A stretch of 64,000 nucleotides of DNA, taken from Bacillota bacterium. GTDB lineage: Bacteria; Bacillota; UBA4882; UBA8346. Positions 34,333 to 43,269 of this stretch are shown piece after piece. How positions within the stretch are numbered: position 1 is the first letter of the stretch; each line of letters opens with the position of its first letter. A program made the position numbers and the translations under genes. Under the pieces are notes generated by a model, which did not search any database, was not told the DNA's origin, and saw only the letters and a program-made list of their open reading frames with translations. The stretch is taken from contig JAEXFN010000038.1 of the NCBI GenBank assembly GCA_023400055.1, positions 62,001-126,000 on the forward strand. The letters run 5' to 3'.

Positions 34333-34734
34333 TTAGTCAATGAGGCTGAGGAACCAGTTCTCGATGGTAGGGGAGTGAATGCCGACTTCGCTGTAGTACT
34401 GCATGACGTTGTCGTTGTCGGCGTACAGGACGATCCGGTAGTACTGTTTCCCGCCGCTTGAGATGATTTCGGCGTATTCCGGCTGGATCCTGATGCCGTC
34501 GGGACTTAGGTTAAAGCCGTGTTGGGCCCAATCGTCCGGCCGGTCGCCGCTCTCCAACAGGACAAGATAGCCGTATTCCGCGATGTCAAAATCGGGATCG
34601 GGAGTTTCCTCGGAGAAGATGGCCTCGCGGGCCTTGTCCTTGAAGTCGGTTTGGAGCAGCCGGGAGAGGGAACGGGGGATTGCCTTTTGGGCTTCGAGTC
34701 GGTGGATGTCGTTGAGGGTCTTGATGGCTTGCAA
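34333..34734 (-). CDS. Unknown acidic cytoplasmic protein
   Basis: 133 residues from a TTG at 34734, chosen because AAAGGAGG lies 8 bp upstream; longer frames would translate that ribosome site. Acidic, with GYLVLLESGDRPDDWAQ and QYYRIVLYADNDNVMQYY. It is not recognised. Small acidic proteins in pairs like this are often immunity or toxin-neutralising factors, but nothing proves it here. It is the leftmost gene of the plasmid-like block on this strand. Confidence 0.6.
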   Translation of the reverse strand: MQAIKTLNDIHRLEAQKAIPRSLSRLLQTDFKDKAREAIFSEETPDPDFDIAEYGYLVLLESGDRPDDWAQHGFNLSPDGIRIQPEYAEIISSGGKQYYRIVLYADNDNVMQYYSEVGIHSPTIENWFLSLID

Positions 34735-35044
34735 TATTATTCCTCCTTTTAATGTGTCTCGCATTAAAGTAGCCCAGCGGTCTAGGCTCAAGGGAATAAT
34801 ATCTGTTTGAAAATGGGGGTTGTTGCGTATGCTCCCATAAACATATCATATCGAGTGCGTAGCTCGGACAGTTTATAAAGATACTCATTTTGTTATATAG
34901 ATGTTACAATTTCAGCTTATTTTTGAGGTCTTAGTTTCTATTTAAGTATCAAGGAAAAGTATAGTGGATATTGCAGGAAAAAACCGTTGAATAAAGAACC
35001 TATCTTAGCGACATACAATTGCACAGCTTGATGGGGAAAGCTAT
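34735..35044. other. Spacer where composition drops to AT-rich; possible right end of the element
   Basis: No gene. It contains TATCATAT at 34844-34851, sharing seven of eight bases with the rlmH core TATCATAA, which is a weak right-attachment candidate. Confidence 0.3.
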
Positions 35045-35251
35045 ATGGCAATGGATAAAACTATATCATCAGAAATATGTTTCTTTATATTTTGCAATTT
35101 TCCCATGATTTGTAATGTGAGCTTTGCGATGCTTAATCGATGGGAAAATAACCACACTACGCCCAGTCGTTTAGCTCGTATGCGAGTTAAAGAATACTGC
35201 TTTCAAAAAGGAATATCAGAAGATACTATCGAAGAGCTGGATTGTTCGTAA
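35045..35251 (+). pseudogene. Remnant of an XRE-like regulator gene at the head of the hsd operon
   Basis: The second half (from about 35111) reads VSFAMLNRWENNHTTPSRLA, then RVKEYCFQKGI, the end of a helix-turn-helix domain in which S-T-NRWENG-x-P-S is typical. The first half (IFCNFP) does not resemble the missing helices. The gene is therefore truncated or degraded at its 5' end. It stands 19 bp before hsdM, where type I systems often carry a regulator. Confidence 0.55.
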
Positions 35252-35270
35252 GAATTGGAGGAGTTAAAGC

Positions 35271-36851
35271 ATGGTTGACAATAGGAAGGAACAAGAGAGA
35301 GCAGAATTACACCGCACAATATGGAATATTGCAAATGACCTGCGTGGAAGTGTGGATGGATGGGATTTTAAACAGTATGTTTTAGGTATGCTGTTTTATC
35401 GTTATATATCAGAGAATTTAACCAATTATATAAACCAAGGTGAAATTGAGGCTGGAAATACTGAATTTGATTATGCAAAGCTCTCTGATGAAGAAGCTGA
35501 GAAAGCCCGTGAGGATATGGTAAAAACCAAAGGCTTTTTCATTCTGCCCAGCGAGCTTTTTGAGAATGTCCATAAGCGTGCGGCTAAGGACGAAAATCTC
35601 AACGAAACGGTTGAAAGTATATTTAAAAATATCGAGGCTACTGCGCAAGGTACCGATAGCGAAAAGAATTTGATGGGCCTGTTCGATGACATTGATGTAA
35701 ACAGCAATAAATTAGGTGGAACAGTGGCGCAACGTAATGATAGACTTGTTAAGCTGATGAACGGTATTGCCGACATGAAACTTGGCGACTATAAGAATAA
35801 TACCATTGATGCTTTCGGTGAAGCCTATGAATTCCTGATGGGCATGTATGCCTCCAATGCAGGAAAAAGCGGAGGCGAATACTTCACGCCTCAAGAGGTT
35901 TCAGAATTGCTGACACGCTTAGCGCTGGGAGATAGAGAGCAAGTAAACAAGGTGTACGATCCCGCTTGTGGTTCAGGTTCATTGCTATTAAAATCCACAC
36001 GGATTATTGGCAAAGAAAATGTGCGTCTTGGATTTTACGGGCAAGAAATCAACATTACTACTTATAATTTATGCCGAATCAACATGTTTTTGCATGACAT
36101 TGATTACGACAAATTTGATATCGGTCATGGCGACACCCTGACCAAACCGCTTCATTGGGACGATGAACCGTTTGAAGTAATTGTATCCAATCCGCCATAT
36201 TCAATAAAATGGGCAGGAGATGAAAACCCTCTGCTTATCAATGATCCGCGCTTTGCGCCTGCAGGAGTGCTTGCGCCGAAATCAAAGGCTGATCTTGCAT
36301 TTATCATGCACAGTCTTTCTTGGCTTTCTACAAGTGGCACAGCAGCGATTGTTTGCTTTCCCGGAATACTTTATCGTGGTGGAGCAGAGAAAAAGATTCG
36401 GCAGTATCTAATTGATAATAACTTTATTGACTGTATTATTCAGTTGCCGGATAATTTATTTTTTGGTACAACTATAGCCACTTGTATTATGGTGCTAAAA
36501 AAGTCTAAATCTGAAAACTCAACGTTTTTTATTGATGCTTCGGATGAATATGTCAAAATAACAAATAACAACAAGCTGACATCGAACAATATTAAAAAAG
36601 TTGTTGACACCTATACCGCCCGTGACATAGTCCAGTACTTCAGCCAGCTAGTACCCAATGCCAAAATTGCGGAGCAGGATTATAATCTTTCTGTATCTAC
36701 CTATGTGGAAGAGGAGGATAAACGGGAAATCATTAATATTAATGATCTCAACGCAGAGATTGAGCGCATTGTCGCGCGAGAAGATATACTGCGACGGGAG
36801 ATTGACGCGATTATCGCGGAAATCGAGGGGCATAGTAATGCGGTTGTCTGA
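35271..36851 (+). CDS. hsdM: Type I restriction-modification methyltransferase subunit HsdM
   Basis: 526 residues. N-terminal HsdM helical domain (about 10-150, with WDFKQYVLGMLFYRYIS), then an N6-adenine methyltransferase domain with SAM motif YDPACGSGSLLL (about 229-240) and catalytic NPPYS (about 306-310). It methylates adenine in the target chosen by HsdS and is part of the restriction complex. GGAGG 9 bp upstream. The following accessory gene starts 14 bp before this stop. The AT-rich codon use differs from the chromosomal flank. Confidence 0.95.
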   Translation: MVDNRKEQERAELHRTIWNIANDLRGSVDGWDFKQYVLGMLFYRYISENLTNYINQGEIEAGNTEFDYAKLSDEEAEKAREDMVKTKGFFILPSELFENVHKRAAKDENLNETVESIFKNIEATAQGTDSEKNLMGLFDDIDVNSNKLGGTVAQRNDRLVKLMNGIADMKLGDYKNNTIDAFGEAYEFLMGMYASNAGKSGGEYFTPQEVSELLTRLALGDREQVNKVYDPACGSGSLLLKSTRIIGKENVRLGFYGQEINITTYNLCRINMFLHDIDYDKFDIGHGDTLTKPLHWDDEPFEVIVSNPPYSIKWAGDENPLLINDPRFAPAGVLAPKSKADLAFIMHSLSWLSTSGTAAIVCFPGILYRGGAEKKIRQYLIDNNFIDCIIQLPDNLFFGTTIATCIMVLKKSKSENSTFFIDASDEYVKITNNNKLTSNNIKKVVDTYTARDIVQYFSQLVPNAKIAEQDYNLSVSTYVEEEDKREIININDLNAEIERIVAREDILRREIDAIIAEIEGHSNAVV

Positions 36852-37620
36852 GGTATTATCTAAGTCGCCTACGCTTGAGTTTAAGCAAGTTGAGGGATTT
36901 CTAAGCGAAAAAAATCTTGCTGCGGGCAAGCAACGAAAAATACAAGTAGGAAAAATTGCGTTAAATTATTTTTGCAAGAATTGCACGGATGTCCGTACAT
37001 TTTGCTCAGGAGAAGAAATTTATTGTATAGGGGTAAACGAACACCTTATCAGTATAGATTGTGTTCTCAATTGTCATTGTGGCGCATCGGTTCAAATATG
37101 GTTTCTGGTGGATTGTGAGGGTGATATAAGTAGGCGCGCACCAGCAATTCGCATATTGAAGCGTAGTGAAAAATTGTCAACTGATGTATTGTTGGATAAG
37201 GAGCGATATGGCGAATTATCTGAGCTTTTAGAAAAAGCACAGAGGGCTCATCGTGATAGGCTCGGTGCAGGGGCTATGGTATATTTACGAAAAATTTTTG
37301 AGCAGATTACTATACAAACAGCAACAGCAGCGGAAATATCTTGTTCTTACGATAACGGTAAGCGAAAACCATTTAAGACTTTACTTGAAGAAGTCGATGG
37401 GCGATGTTCGATTATCCCACGAGAATTCTCTACAAATGGGTACAGGTTATTCGGTGAGCTAAGCGATATAGTTCATGGTGAATATAACGAGGACTTGGCC
37501 TTGTTAAAATATGAATCGTTACATAGACTCATTATTGGAGTTCTTGATAACGTAAAAAACAACAATGAGCTGATGACTGCGATTGGTTCATTGGGTTGGA
37601 ATAACGGAGGTGAGCAGTAA
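36838..37620 (+). CDS. Accessory protein inside the type I RM operon (Zn-ribbon plus DUF4145-like)
   Basis: 260 residues. The N-terminal half has two Cys pairs (CKNC at about 45-48, then CVLNCHCG) suggesting a zinc ribbon. The C-terminal half (about 130-245; GAGAMVYLRKIFEQIT, LFGELSDIVHGEY) follows the helical pattern of DUF4145/HEPN-like domains that appear in RM operons. No catalytic motif is clear. It overlaps hsdM by 14 bp and hsdS by one base (TAATG), so it is made in step with the complex. A regulator or an RNA- or DNA-binding accessory is plausible. Confidence 0.72.
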   Translation: MRLSEVLSKSPTLEFKQVEGFLSEKNLAAGKQRKIQVGKIALNYFCKNCTDVRTFCSGEEIYCIGVNEHLISIDCVLNCHCGASVQIWFLVDCEGDISRRAPAIRILKRSEKLSTDVLLDKERYGELSELLEKAQRAHRDRLGAGAMVYLRKIFEQITIQTATAAEISCSYDNGKRKPFKTLLEEVDGRCSIIPREFSTNGYRLFGELSDIVHGEYNEDLALLKYESLHRLIIGVLDNVKNNNELMTAIGSLGWNNGGEQ

Positions 37621-38837
37621 TGATTAAACTTGACAAATTATTAAGCGAACTCTGTCCGGATGGGGTGGAGTTTTTAACGATTGAGAATGTATGCACAAAA
37701 ATCACATCAGGAGGAACTCCGAATACTTCGCGAAGCGATTATTATGGCGGAGACATTCCTTGGCTACGGACGCAAGAAGTCGATTGGGTAGATATAATAG
37801 ATACTGGTGTAAAAATTACCGATAAAGGACTTGAAAATTCGTCTGCAAAATGGGTGCCGACAAATTGTGTTATTGTAGCTATGTATGGTGCTACTGCCGC
37901 AAAGGTCGCAGTCAATAAAATACCGTTAACTACAAATCAAGCATGTTGTAATCTGCAAGTAGACGAGAGCAAAGCGACTTATCGCTATGTTTATTACTGG
38001 CTTTGTAATAAATACGAAGAACTAAAAGCTCTCGGGCAGGGTTCACAGTCAAATGTAAATGCTAAAACTGTGCGAAAATTTCCTATCGCTATCCCGTCTC
38101 TCTCCGTCCAGTGTGAAATTGTCCGCATTCTGGATAATTTCATGGAGAATACAGTTGAGCTTACAGTTGAGCTTACAGTTGAGCTTACAGCAAGAAAAAA
38201 GCAATATAAAAAATACCGAGATCAATTGCTCACATTTGGTGACGATGTGCCAAAGGTTGCGTTAGGGGACATTGCTATCGATATGTATCGCGGAGCCGGA
38301 ATCAAACGCGATGAAGTCACCGAAGACGGTACTCCTTGTGTGCGTTATGGTGAGATATATACAACCTATAACACCTGGTTTGATACCTGTGTATCATGTA
38401 CTCATTCAGGCACAAAGACCTTTGGTTATGGAGATATACTGTTTGCTATCACTGGTGAAAGTGTAGAGGAAATTGCTAAATCCTGTGCTTATGTAGGACA
38501 TGATACGTGTTTTGCGGGTGGCGATATCGTTGTGATGAAGCATAATCAAAACCCAAAGTATATTGCTTATGCTCTTTCGACGTCTGATGCACAGGCACAG
38601 AAAAGTAAGGGCAAAGTAAAAAGCAAAGTCGTTCACTCCAGTATTCCTGCATTGAAGGATATTCGTATTCCGCTGCCCTCTCTGGAAGAGCAAGCCCGCA
38701 TTGCCGCAATTCTTGATAAATTCGACGTACTGACCACTGACATTGAAAACGGCTTGTCTGCCGAAATTGAGGCACGGCGCAAACAATACGAATACTACCG
38801 TGATAAGCTGCTCACGTTCAAGGAGGTAGGCGTATGA
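37620..38837 (+). CDS. hsdS: Type I RM specificity subunit HsdS
   Basis: 405 residues: TRD1 (about 10-170), central conserved helix region, TRD2 (about 210-370) and C-terminal conserved helix (EARRKQYEYYRDKLLTF). The central region contains TVEL three times before TARKKQYKKYRDQLL, the spacer repeat known from EcoR124-type systems, where copy number changes the distance between the half-sites. The second half carries the matching A-R-KQY-YRDKLL repeat. ATG overlaps the previous stop by one base; the next gene overlaps this stop (ATGA). Confidence 0.94.
   Translation: MIKLDKLLSELCPDGVEFLTIENVCTKITSGGTPNTSRSDYYGGDIPWLRTQEVDWVDIIDTGVKITDKGLENSSAKWVPTNCVIVAMYGATAAKVAVNKIPLTTNQACCNLQVDESKATYRYVYYWLCNKYEELKALGQGSQSNVNAKTVRKFPIAIPSLSVQCEIVRILDNFMENTVELTVELTVELTARKKQYKKYRDQLLTFGDDVPKVALGDIAIDMYRGAGIKRDEVTEDGTPCVRYGEIYTTYNTWFDTCVSCTHSGTKTFGYGDILFAITGESVEEIAKSCAYVGHDTCFAGGDIVVMKHNQNPKYIAYALSTSDAQAQKSKGKVKSKVVHSSIPALKDIRIPLPSLEEQARIAAILDKFDVLTTDIENGLSAEIEARRKQYEYYRDKLLTFKEVGV
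38151..38186 (+). repeat. Three perfect 12-bp repeats (ACAGTTGAGCTT) in hsdS
   Basis: Copies at 38151, 38163 and 38175, plus four bases of a fourth. Each encodes TVEL in the central helix. Slippage by one unit keeps the frame and lengthens or shortens the recognition spacer. Confidence 0.93.
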
Positions 38838-41800
38838 ACCAGTATAAGATTGTTGCGGCGGACAGTGAATCCACCGTCGTGGCAGAGTATACTCCAACGT
38901 CCCGACGTGAGGATTCCTATCAATCCGAATCCCAGCTTGAGCGAGATTTTATCAAGCAATTGCAAGAACAGGGATATGAGTATATTAACGTCGCCAGTGA
39001 AGCGGACTTAATAGCAAACCTGCGCCGCCAGTTGGAGGCGTTGAATGATTATTCTTTCACCGATACAGAATGGGAGTGGTTTTTTCGTAAGTGTGTAGCC
39101 GGGGCGAACGACGGTATTGTAGAGAAAACTCGCAGAATTCAGGACGATCATGTCCAAGTTCTCAAAAGAGACGATGGTACATCCAAGAATATATATCTGA
39201 TTGATAAAAAGAATATTCATAATAACCGACTGCAGGCACTCAACCAATACGAGGAGACCGACGGAGCTTATTCCACGTGTTATGACGTAACCATACTTGT
39301 CAACGGCTTACCGTTGGTACATATCGAACTGAAACGGCGTAGCGTTGCCATTCGCGAAGCGTTTAACCAAATTAAGCGCTATCAGCGGGATAGCTTTTGG
39401 GCAGGGTTTGGCTTGTTTGAGTATGTGCAGATTTTTGTCATCAGCAATGGTGCTCATACTAAATATTACAGCAATACCACTCGTAACCAACACATCAAAG
39501 AGATGGGCGATAGCGAGCGCAAGAGCTGTAAAAAGACCAGTAATAGCTTTGAATTCACAAGCTTTTGGGCGGACGCAACGAATAAAATCATCGCTGATCT
39601 GAAGGACTTTACGAAGACCTTTTTGGCTAAACACACAATACTTAATATCCTCACCCGTTATTGCGTATTCACTTCAGAGGATTTACTGCTTGTCATGCGC
39701 CCTTATCAGATAGCGGCAACTGAGCGGATTTTGAATCGCATTGAAATAGCAACCAACTACAAGAAATGTGGCACCATAGATGGTGGTGGATACATCTGGC
39801 ATACGACAGGCAGTGGTAAAACATTAACCAGCTTCAAGACGGGACAACTTGCAAGTAGCTTGGCCTATATCGACAAGGTGCTGTTTGTAGTCGACCGTAA
39901 AGACCTCGATTACCAGACTATGAAGGAATACGACCGTTTTGAGAAAGGCGCGGCGAACAGTAATACTTCCACAAAAGTATTGCAAAGGCAACTGGAAAGC
40001 GAAACAGCGAAAATTATTATTACGACGATACAAAAGCTTGACAAATTCATTGGTAGCAATAAAACTCACGAAGTTTACAAGAAGCACATCGGGATTATTT
40101 TTGACGAATGCCATCGTTCACAATTTGGGGATATGCATCGCCGCATTACGAAAGCGTTCCGAAACTACCATTTGTTTGGATTTACAGGCACACCCATTTT
40201 TGCGGTGAATGCAAGTTCTGGTGGCGATCCCTTGCTCAAAACAACTCCACAGACCTTTGGAGATAAACTCCATACATACACAATTGTTGATGCGATTAAT
40301 GATGGCAACGTTTTGCCTTTCCGGATAGACTATGTAAATACTGTAAAAATGGCTCCTGATGTCAAAGATACGCAGGTTCGTGCTATTGATATAGAGAAAG
40401 CTTTGTCTGCCCCAGAGCGTGTAAGCGAGATTGTAAGATACATCCTCGAACATTTCAATCAGAAAACAAAGCGCAATGAAAATCGATCCTTTTACGAATA
40501 TCGAGTAATTCAGAACGTCAAGGAAATGGCAGCGTCCAAAAATAACACCGTGCACGAAAAGAAAATCAGCACTCGGGTAAATGGTTTCAACTCTATCTTT
40601 GCCGTTGCATCGATCCCGATGGCAATGAAGTATTATAATGAATTTAAAAAACAAATGGAGGAAACCGGGAAACGACTTACCATTGCCACTATTTTTAGCT
40701 ACACACCAAACGAAGACGATCCCGATGAGAACTTTGACAATGACAGACTGGATAAAGCCAGCCGCGATTTCCTTGAATCGGCGATCGCTGATTATAATGC
40801 GGCATTTAACGTCAATTACGGCACATCGTCGGATAAGTTTCAGAATTATTATAAAGACCTTTCTCTGCGGGTGAAGAACCGAGAGGTTGATTTGCTCATC
40901 GTAGTCAATATGTTCCTCACAGGTTTTGATGCAACTACGTTGAACACGTTATGGGTAGACAAAAATTTGCGTCAGCACGGATTGATTCAGGCGTTCAGTC
41001 GCACCAACCGTATCTTGAACAGTGTAAAAACCTTCGGAAATATTATCTGCTTCCGTGATTTGAAGCAGGCTACCGATGACGCAATTGCTCTTTTCGGGGA
41101 TAAAGAAGCCGGTTGTATTGTTCTGCTGAAAACTTATGCCGATTACTACAACGGATACGAGGAAAATGGCAAGCGTAAACCCGGATATGTAGAACTCATA
41201 CAAATGATGATATCTTCCTATCCGTTGGGTGTTTCTATCATTGGCGAAGGTGCACAGAAGGATTTCATCCGTCTTTTTGGTGCTATCCTAAGACTCAAAA
41301 ACATACTCACTTCTTTTGACGATTTTGCCGGAAACGAAATCCTCTCCGCGCGTGATTTCCAAGATTACCAGAGTATATACCTTGATCTGTATCAGACATT
41401 CAGCAAGAGAATGGATGCGGAAAAAGAGAATATTAATGACGATATCGTTTTTGAAATTGAGCTCATAAAGCAGATTGAGGTCAACATTGACTATATCCTC
41501 ATGCTGGTGGTCAAGTATCACGAATCTAATTGCACTGACAAGAGTATTCTTGCAGATATTCAAAAGGCAGTTGATTCCAGCATTGAGCTTCGTAGTAAAA
41601 AAGTGCTCATCGAGGACTTTATTGCTCGTGTTAATACTGAGAGTAATGTGGACAGGGATTGGGAGACTTTTGTCCTTGCTCAGAGGGAAACTGATCTGAC
41701 CGCGCTCATCAAGGATGAAAGGCTTAAGCCCGAGGAAACGCGCCGATTCATTGATAATGCTTTCCATGATGGTGTGCTCAAAACCACGGGTACGGATATC

Positions 41801-41914
41801 GATAAAATTTTGCCACCAGTCTCCCGTTTCTCTTGTGGAAGCAATCGCACAGAGAAAAAGCAGGGTGTTATTGAAAAATTGCTGGTCTTCTTTGATAAGT
41901 ATCGCGGATTGTAA
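38834..41914 (+). CDS. hsdR: Type I RM restriction/translocase subunit HsdR
   Basis: 1026 residues. N-terminal PD-(D/E)xK nuclease with YDVTILVNGLPLVHIELKRR (Asp, Glu and Lys in register, about 155-175). SF2 motor: Walker A HTTGSGKT (about 325-332), DECHRS box (about 424-429), motif III FTGTPIF and motif VI region QAFSRTNRI. Helical C-terminal domain. It is the EcoR124 (type IC) class, which agrees with the HsdS spacer repeat. AAGGAGG 8 bp upstream; ATGA overlap with hsdS. It appears intact, so the system should be functional. Confidence 0.95.
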   Translation: MNQYKIVAADSESTVVAEYTPTSRREDSYQSESQLERDFIKQLQEQGYEYINVASEADLIANLRRQLEALNDYSFTDTEWEWFFRKCVAGANDGIVEKTRRIQDDHVQVLKRDDGTSKNIYLIDKKNIHNNRLQALNQYEETDGAYSTCYDVTILVNGLPLVHIELKRRSVAIREAFNQIKRYQRDSFWAGFGLFEYVQIFVISNGAHTKYYSNTTRNQHIKEMGDSERKSCKKTSNSFEFTSFWADATNKIIADLKDFTKTFLAKHTILNILTRYCVFTSEDLLLVMRPYQIAATERILNRIEIATNYKKCGTIDGGGYIWHTTGSGKTLTSFKTGQLASSLAYIDKVLFVVDRKDLDYQTMKEYDRFEKGAANSNTSTKVLQRQLESETAKIIITTIQKLDKFIGSNKTHEVYKKHIGIIFDECHRSQFGDMHRRITKAFRNYHLFGFTGTPIFAVNASSGGDPLLKTTPQTFGDKLHTYTIVDAINDGNVLPFRIDYVNTVKMAPDVKDTQVRAIDIEKALSAPERVSEIVRYILEHFNQKTKRNENRSFYEYRVIQNVKEMAASKNNTVHEKKISTRVNGFNSIFAVASIPMAMKYYNEFKKQMEETGKRLTIATIFSYTPNEDDPDENFDNDRLDKASRDFLESAIADYNAAFNVNYGTSSDKFQNYYKDLSLRVKNREVDLLIVVNMFLTGFDATTLNTLWVDKNLRQHGLIQAFSRTNRILNSVKTFGNIICFRDLKQATDDAIALFGDKEAGCIVLLKTYADYYNGYEENGKRKPGYVELIQMMISSYPLGVSIIGEGAQKDFIRLFGAILRLKNILTSFDDFAGNEILSARDFQDYQSIYLDLYQTFSKRMDAEKENINDDIVFEIELIKQIEVNIDYILMLVVKYHESNCTDKSILADIQKAVDSSIELRSKKVLIEDFIARVNTESNVDRDWETFVLAQRETDLTALIKDERLKPEETRRFIDNAFHDGVLKTTGTDIDKILPPVSRFSCGSNRTEKKQGVIEKLLVFFDKYRGL

Positions 41915-41935
41915 TGAGATAAGGGGAAAGAAAAA

Positions 41936-42041
41936 AGGTGTTCCGATCCTTTCCAAGATTGAAATTGAGCAATGTGCAGAAGTGCTGATACAAGGTTTTA
42001 AACCATCATTGCTTAAGGAACCCGCTCCGTACCCTCGATGA
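41936..42041 (+). pseudogene. Possible N-terminal fragment of an ImmA/IrrE-type metallopeptidase
   Basis: GVPILSKIEIEQCAEVLIQG followed by FKPSLLKEPAPYP matches the usual N-terminus of ImmA/IrrE proteins (P-L-S-E-I-E, then F-P-LL-P-P). The zinc-binding HExxH part is absent. It lies immediately after hsdR and ends at a terminator. Similarity is judged by eye. Confidence 0.4.
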
Positions 42042-42057
42042 GTTGTCGAGTTTTTTT
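42034..42057 (+). terminator. Terminator of the hsd operon
   Basis: CTCGA and TCGAG around TGAGTTG, followed by seven T. The stem is short but the T-run is strong. Confidence 0.65.
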
Positions 42058-42313
42058 AGCATTAAATAGAGTATTTTTCTTAGTGACCTGTTACACTATA
42101 ATATTAATGTATATGAATAGTTAAACTGGTCACCAGTTTATCCATCGGTCGTTCTTAGGTCGGAGAATGACTAAGTATGATTTACAAAACCTTAGATAAA
42201 TCTATTAAACCCGAGTAAATTAAATTTATCTTCCGTTTTAGGGGAATTTGAGGCATAATTTAGAAGAATTTACTATGACTTATTAAAGTTCTCGGTGTAA
42301 CCCAAATTCCTAA

Positions 42314-42351
42314 ACCGTGTGTCGGATGTTCGACTCATCTCGGGGCCGCCA
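42314..42351 (+). other. tRNA 3'-end-like fragment, candidate attachment site
   Basis: It reads as a T arm and acceptor end: stem GGATG, loop TTCGACT, stem CATCT, acceptor CGGGGCC, discriminator G, then CCA (42349-42351). The 5' part of a tRNA is absent. Such fragments mark insertion of integrative elements into a tRNA gene. AACCGTGTGTCGG at its start recurs at 45112-45124. Confidence 0.5.
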
Positions 42352-42382
42352 TGAAAATACCCAGTGTAAAGCTGGTTTTTTA

Positions 42383-42429
42383 TTAGAACGACCAACCCGG
42401 ATGGTCAAATTTCGGATTGGTCGTTCTAA
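42383..42429. repeat. Inverted repeat upstream of the caspase-like gene
   Basis: TTAGAACGACCAA (42383-42395) and TTGGTCGTTCTAA (42417-42429) are perfect 13-bp arms around 21 bases. GGTCGTTCT also occurs at 42147. It may be an operator or an end of a small element. The rest of 42060-42310 shows no gene. Confidence 0.6.
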
Positions 42430-42518
42430 GTTATTTCGCTATTGCCAAAATTTTCTTTTGATTATATATTTAGGTAGAAAGTATTTTTTAGATATTTTTT
42501 TTGCTAGGGGGTTAAAAA

Positions 42519-43115
42519 ATGCCTATACTTATTCTTAATATGTCGGGAAATTTGAAAGGTTTTGAAGATCAATTATGTTTGGATTTGAGTGCTCGGATCA
42601 ATGATCAAACTACTATCATCACTAGACGAGGGGAAAACTTACTTTCAGAAAGATCGGTTCTAGGTGGTGACCCTTATGGGGTTGTTGTAATAGTGGCCCA
42701 TGGATGTAGTTTAGAGAATTCAACAACTAGAGTAAATATTGGATTGCAACCCCAAAATGACCAAATAGGAATTGAAAGAGTTTTGAACACCCCCACTATA
42801 TTGACCCAAATATTGGGCAGAAATCCAATACCTTATGTTTTAGTGTATTGTTCATGTGAGGCTTTATCAATAGAAACTTTTAATAGTGGAATAGCCGATC
42901 CTAATTGTTTGGGGGTTGTAGCAAGTAGAGAAGAAATAGGATTTAGAGATATCGGATTATTTGCAGATATAGTGAATTATTTAAATATGTATCTTTCTCG
43001 GAACGTATTTGATACTCAACAGTTTTATTCAATAGTTAGAAATTTATCAGAGCAACATGGAGATTTTCCACTCGTTCGTTTTCTTGAAGTTGCACGAGTG
43101 CAAATTGAGGAATAA
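42519..43115 (+). CDS. Caspase-like (CHAT/C14-type) cysteine protease, single domain
   Basis: 198 residues, cytoplasmic, one domain. A hydrophobic strand leads into the histidine (GVVVIVAHGCS, His61) and a second into the cysteine (PYVLVYCSCEAL, Cys111 or Cys113). This strand-HG / strand-x-C-x-C order and the roughly 50-residue spacing are typical of bacterial caspase-like and CHAT proteases. Standalone bacterial caspases usually act as effectors or activators in immune systems. The next gene, 154 bp downstream, is a nuclease with an EVE-like domain. There is a weak ribosome site (AGGGGG) 10 bp upstream. Confidence 0.68.
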   Translation: MPILILNMSGNLKGFEDQLCLDLSARINDQTTIITRRGENLLSERSVLGGDPYGVVVIVAHGCSLENSTTRVNIGLQPQNDQIGIERVLNTPTILTQILGRNPIPYVLVYCSCEALSIETFNSGIADPNCLGVVASREEIGFRDIGLFADIVNYLNMYLSRNVFDTQQFYSIVRNLSEQHGDFPLVRFLEVARVQIEE

Positions 43116-43269
43116 ACAAAAATAGGATACTATTTAGAAAATACAAAAGGCAACGAAAAAGAGCCTTATCGATTACTTCTTGTGACGCTATTCCTTTATT
43201 TTCGTGGTTTCATTTATCACAACTTTATTGGGGTGCGGGCTTATCCAATTTATATATGAAGGTGAAGTA

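Noticed and set aside
35418..35776. Minus-strand frames opposite hsdM
   Set aside because: Shadows of hsdM codons without ribosome sites.
42314..42351. Complete tRNA gene
   Set aside because: Only the T arm and acceptor end are present; upstream bases do not form an anticodon or D arm.
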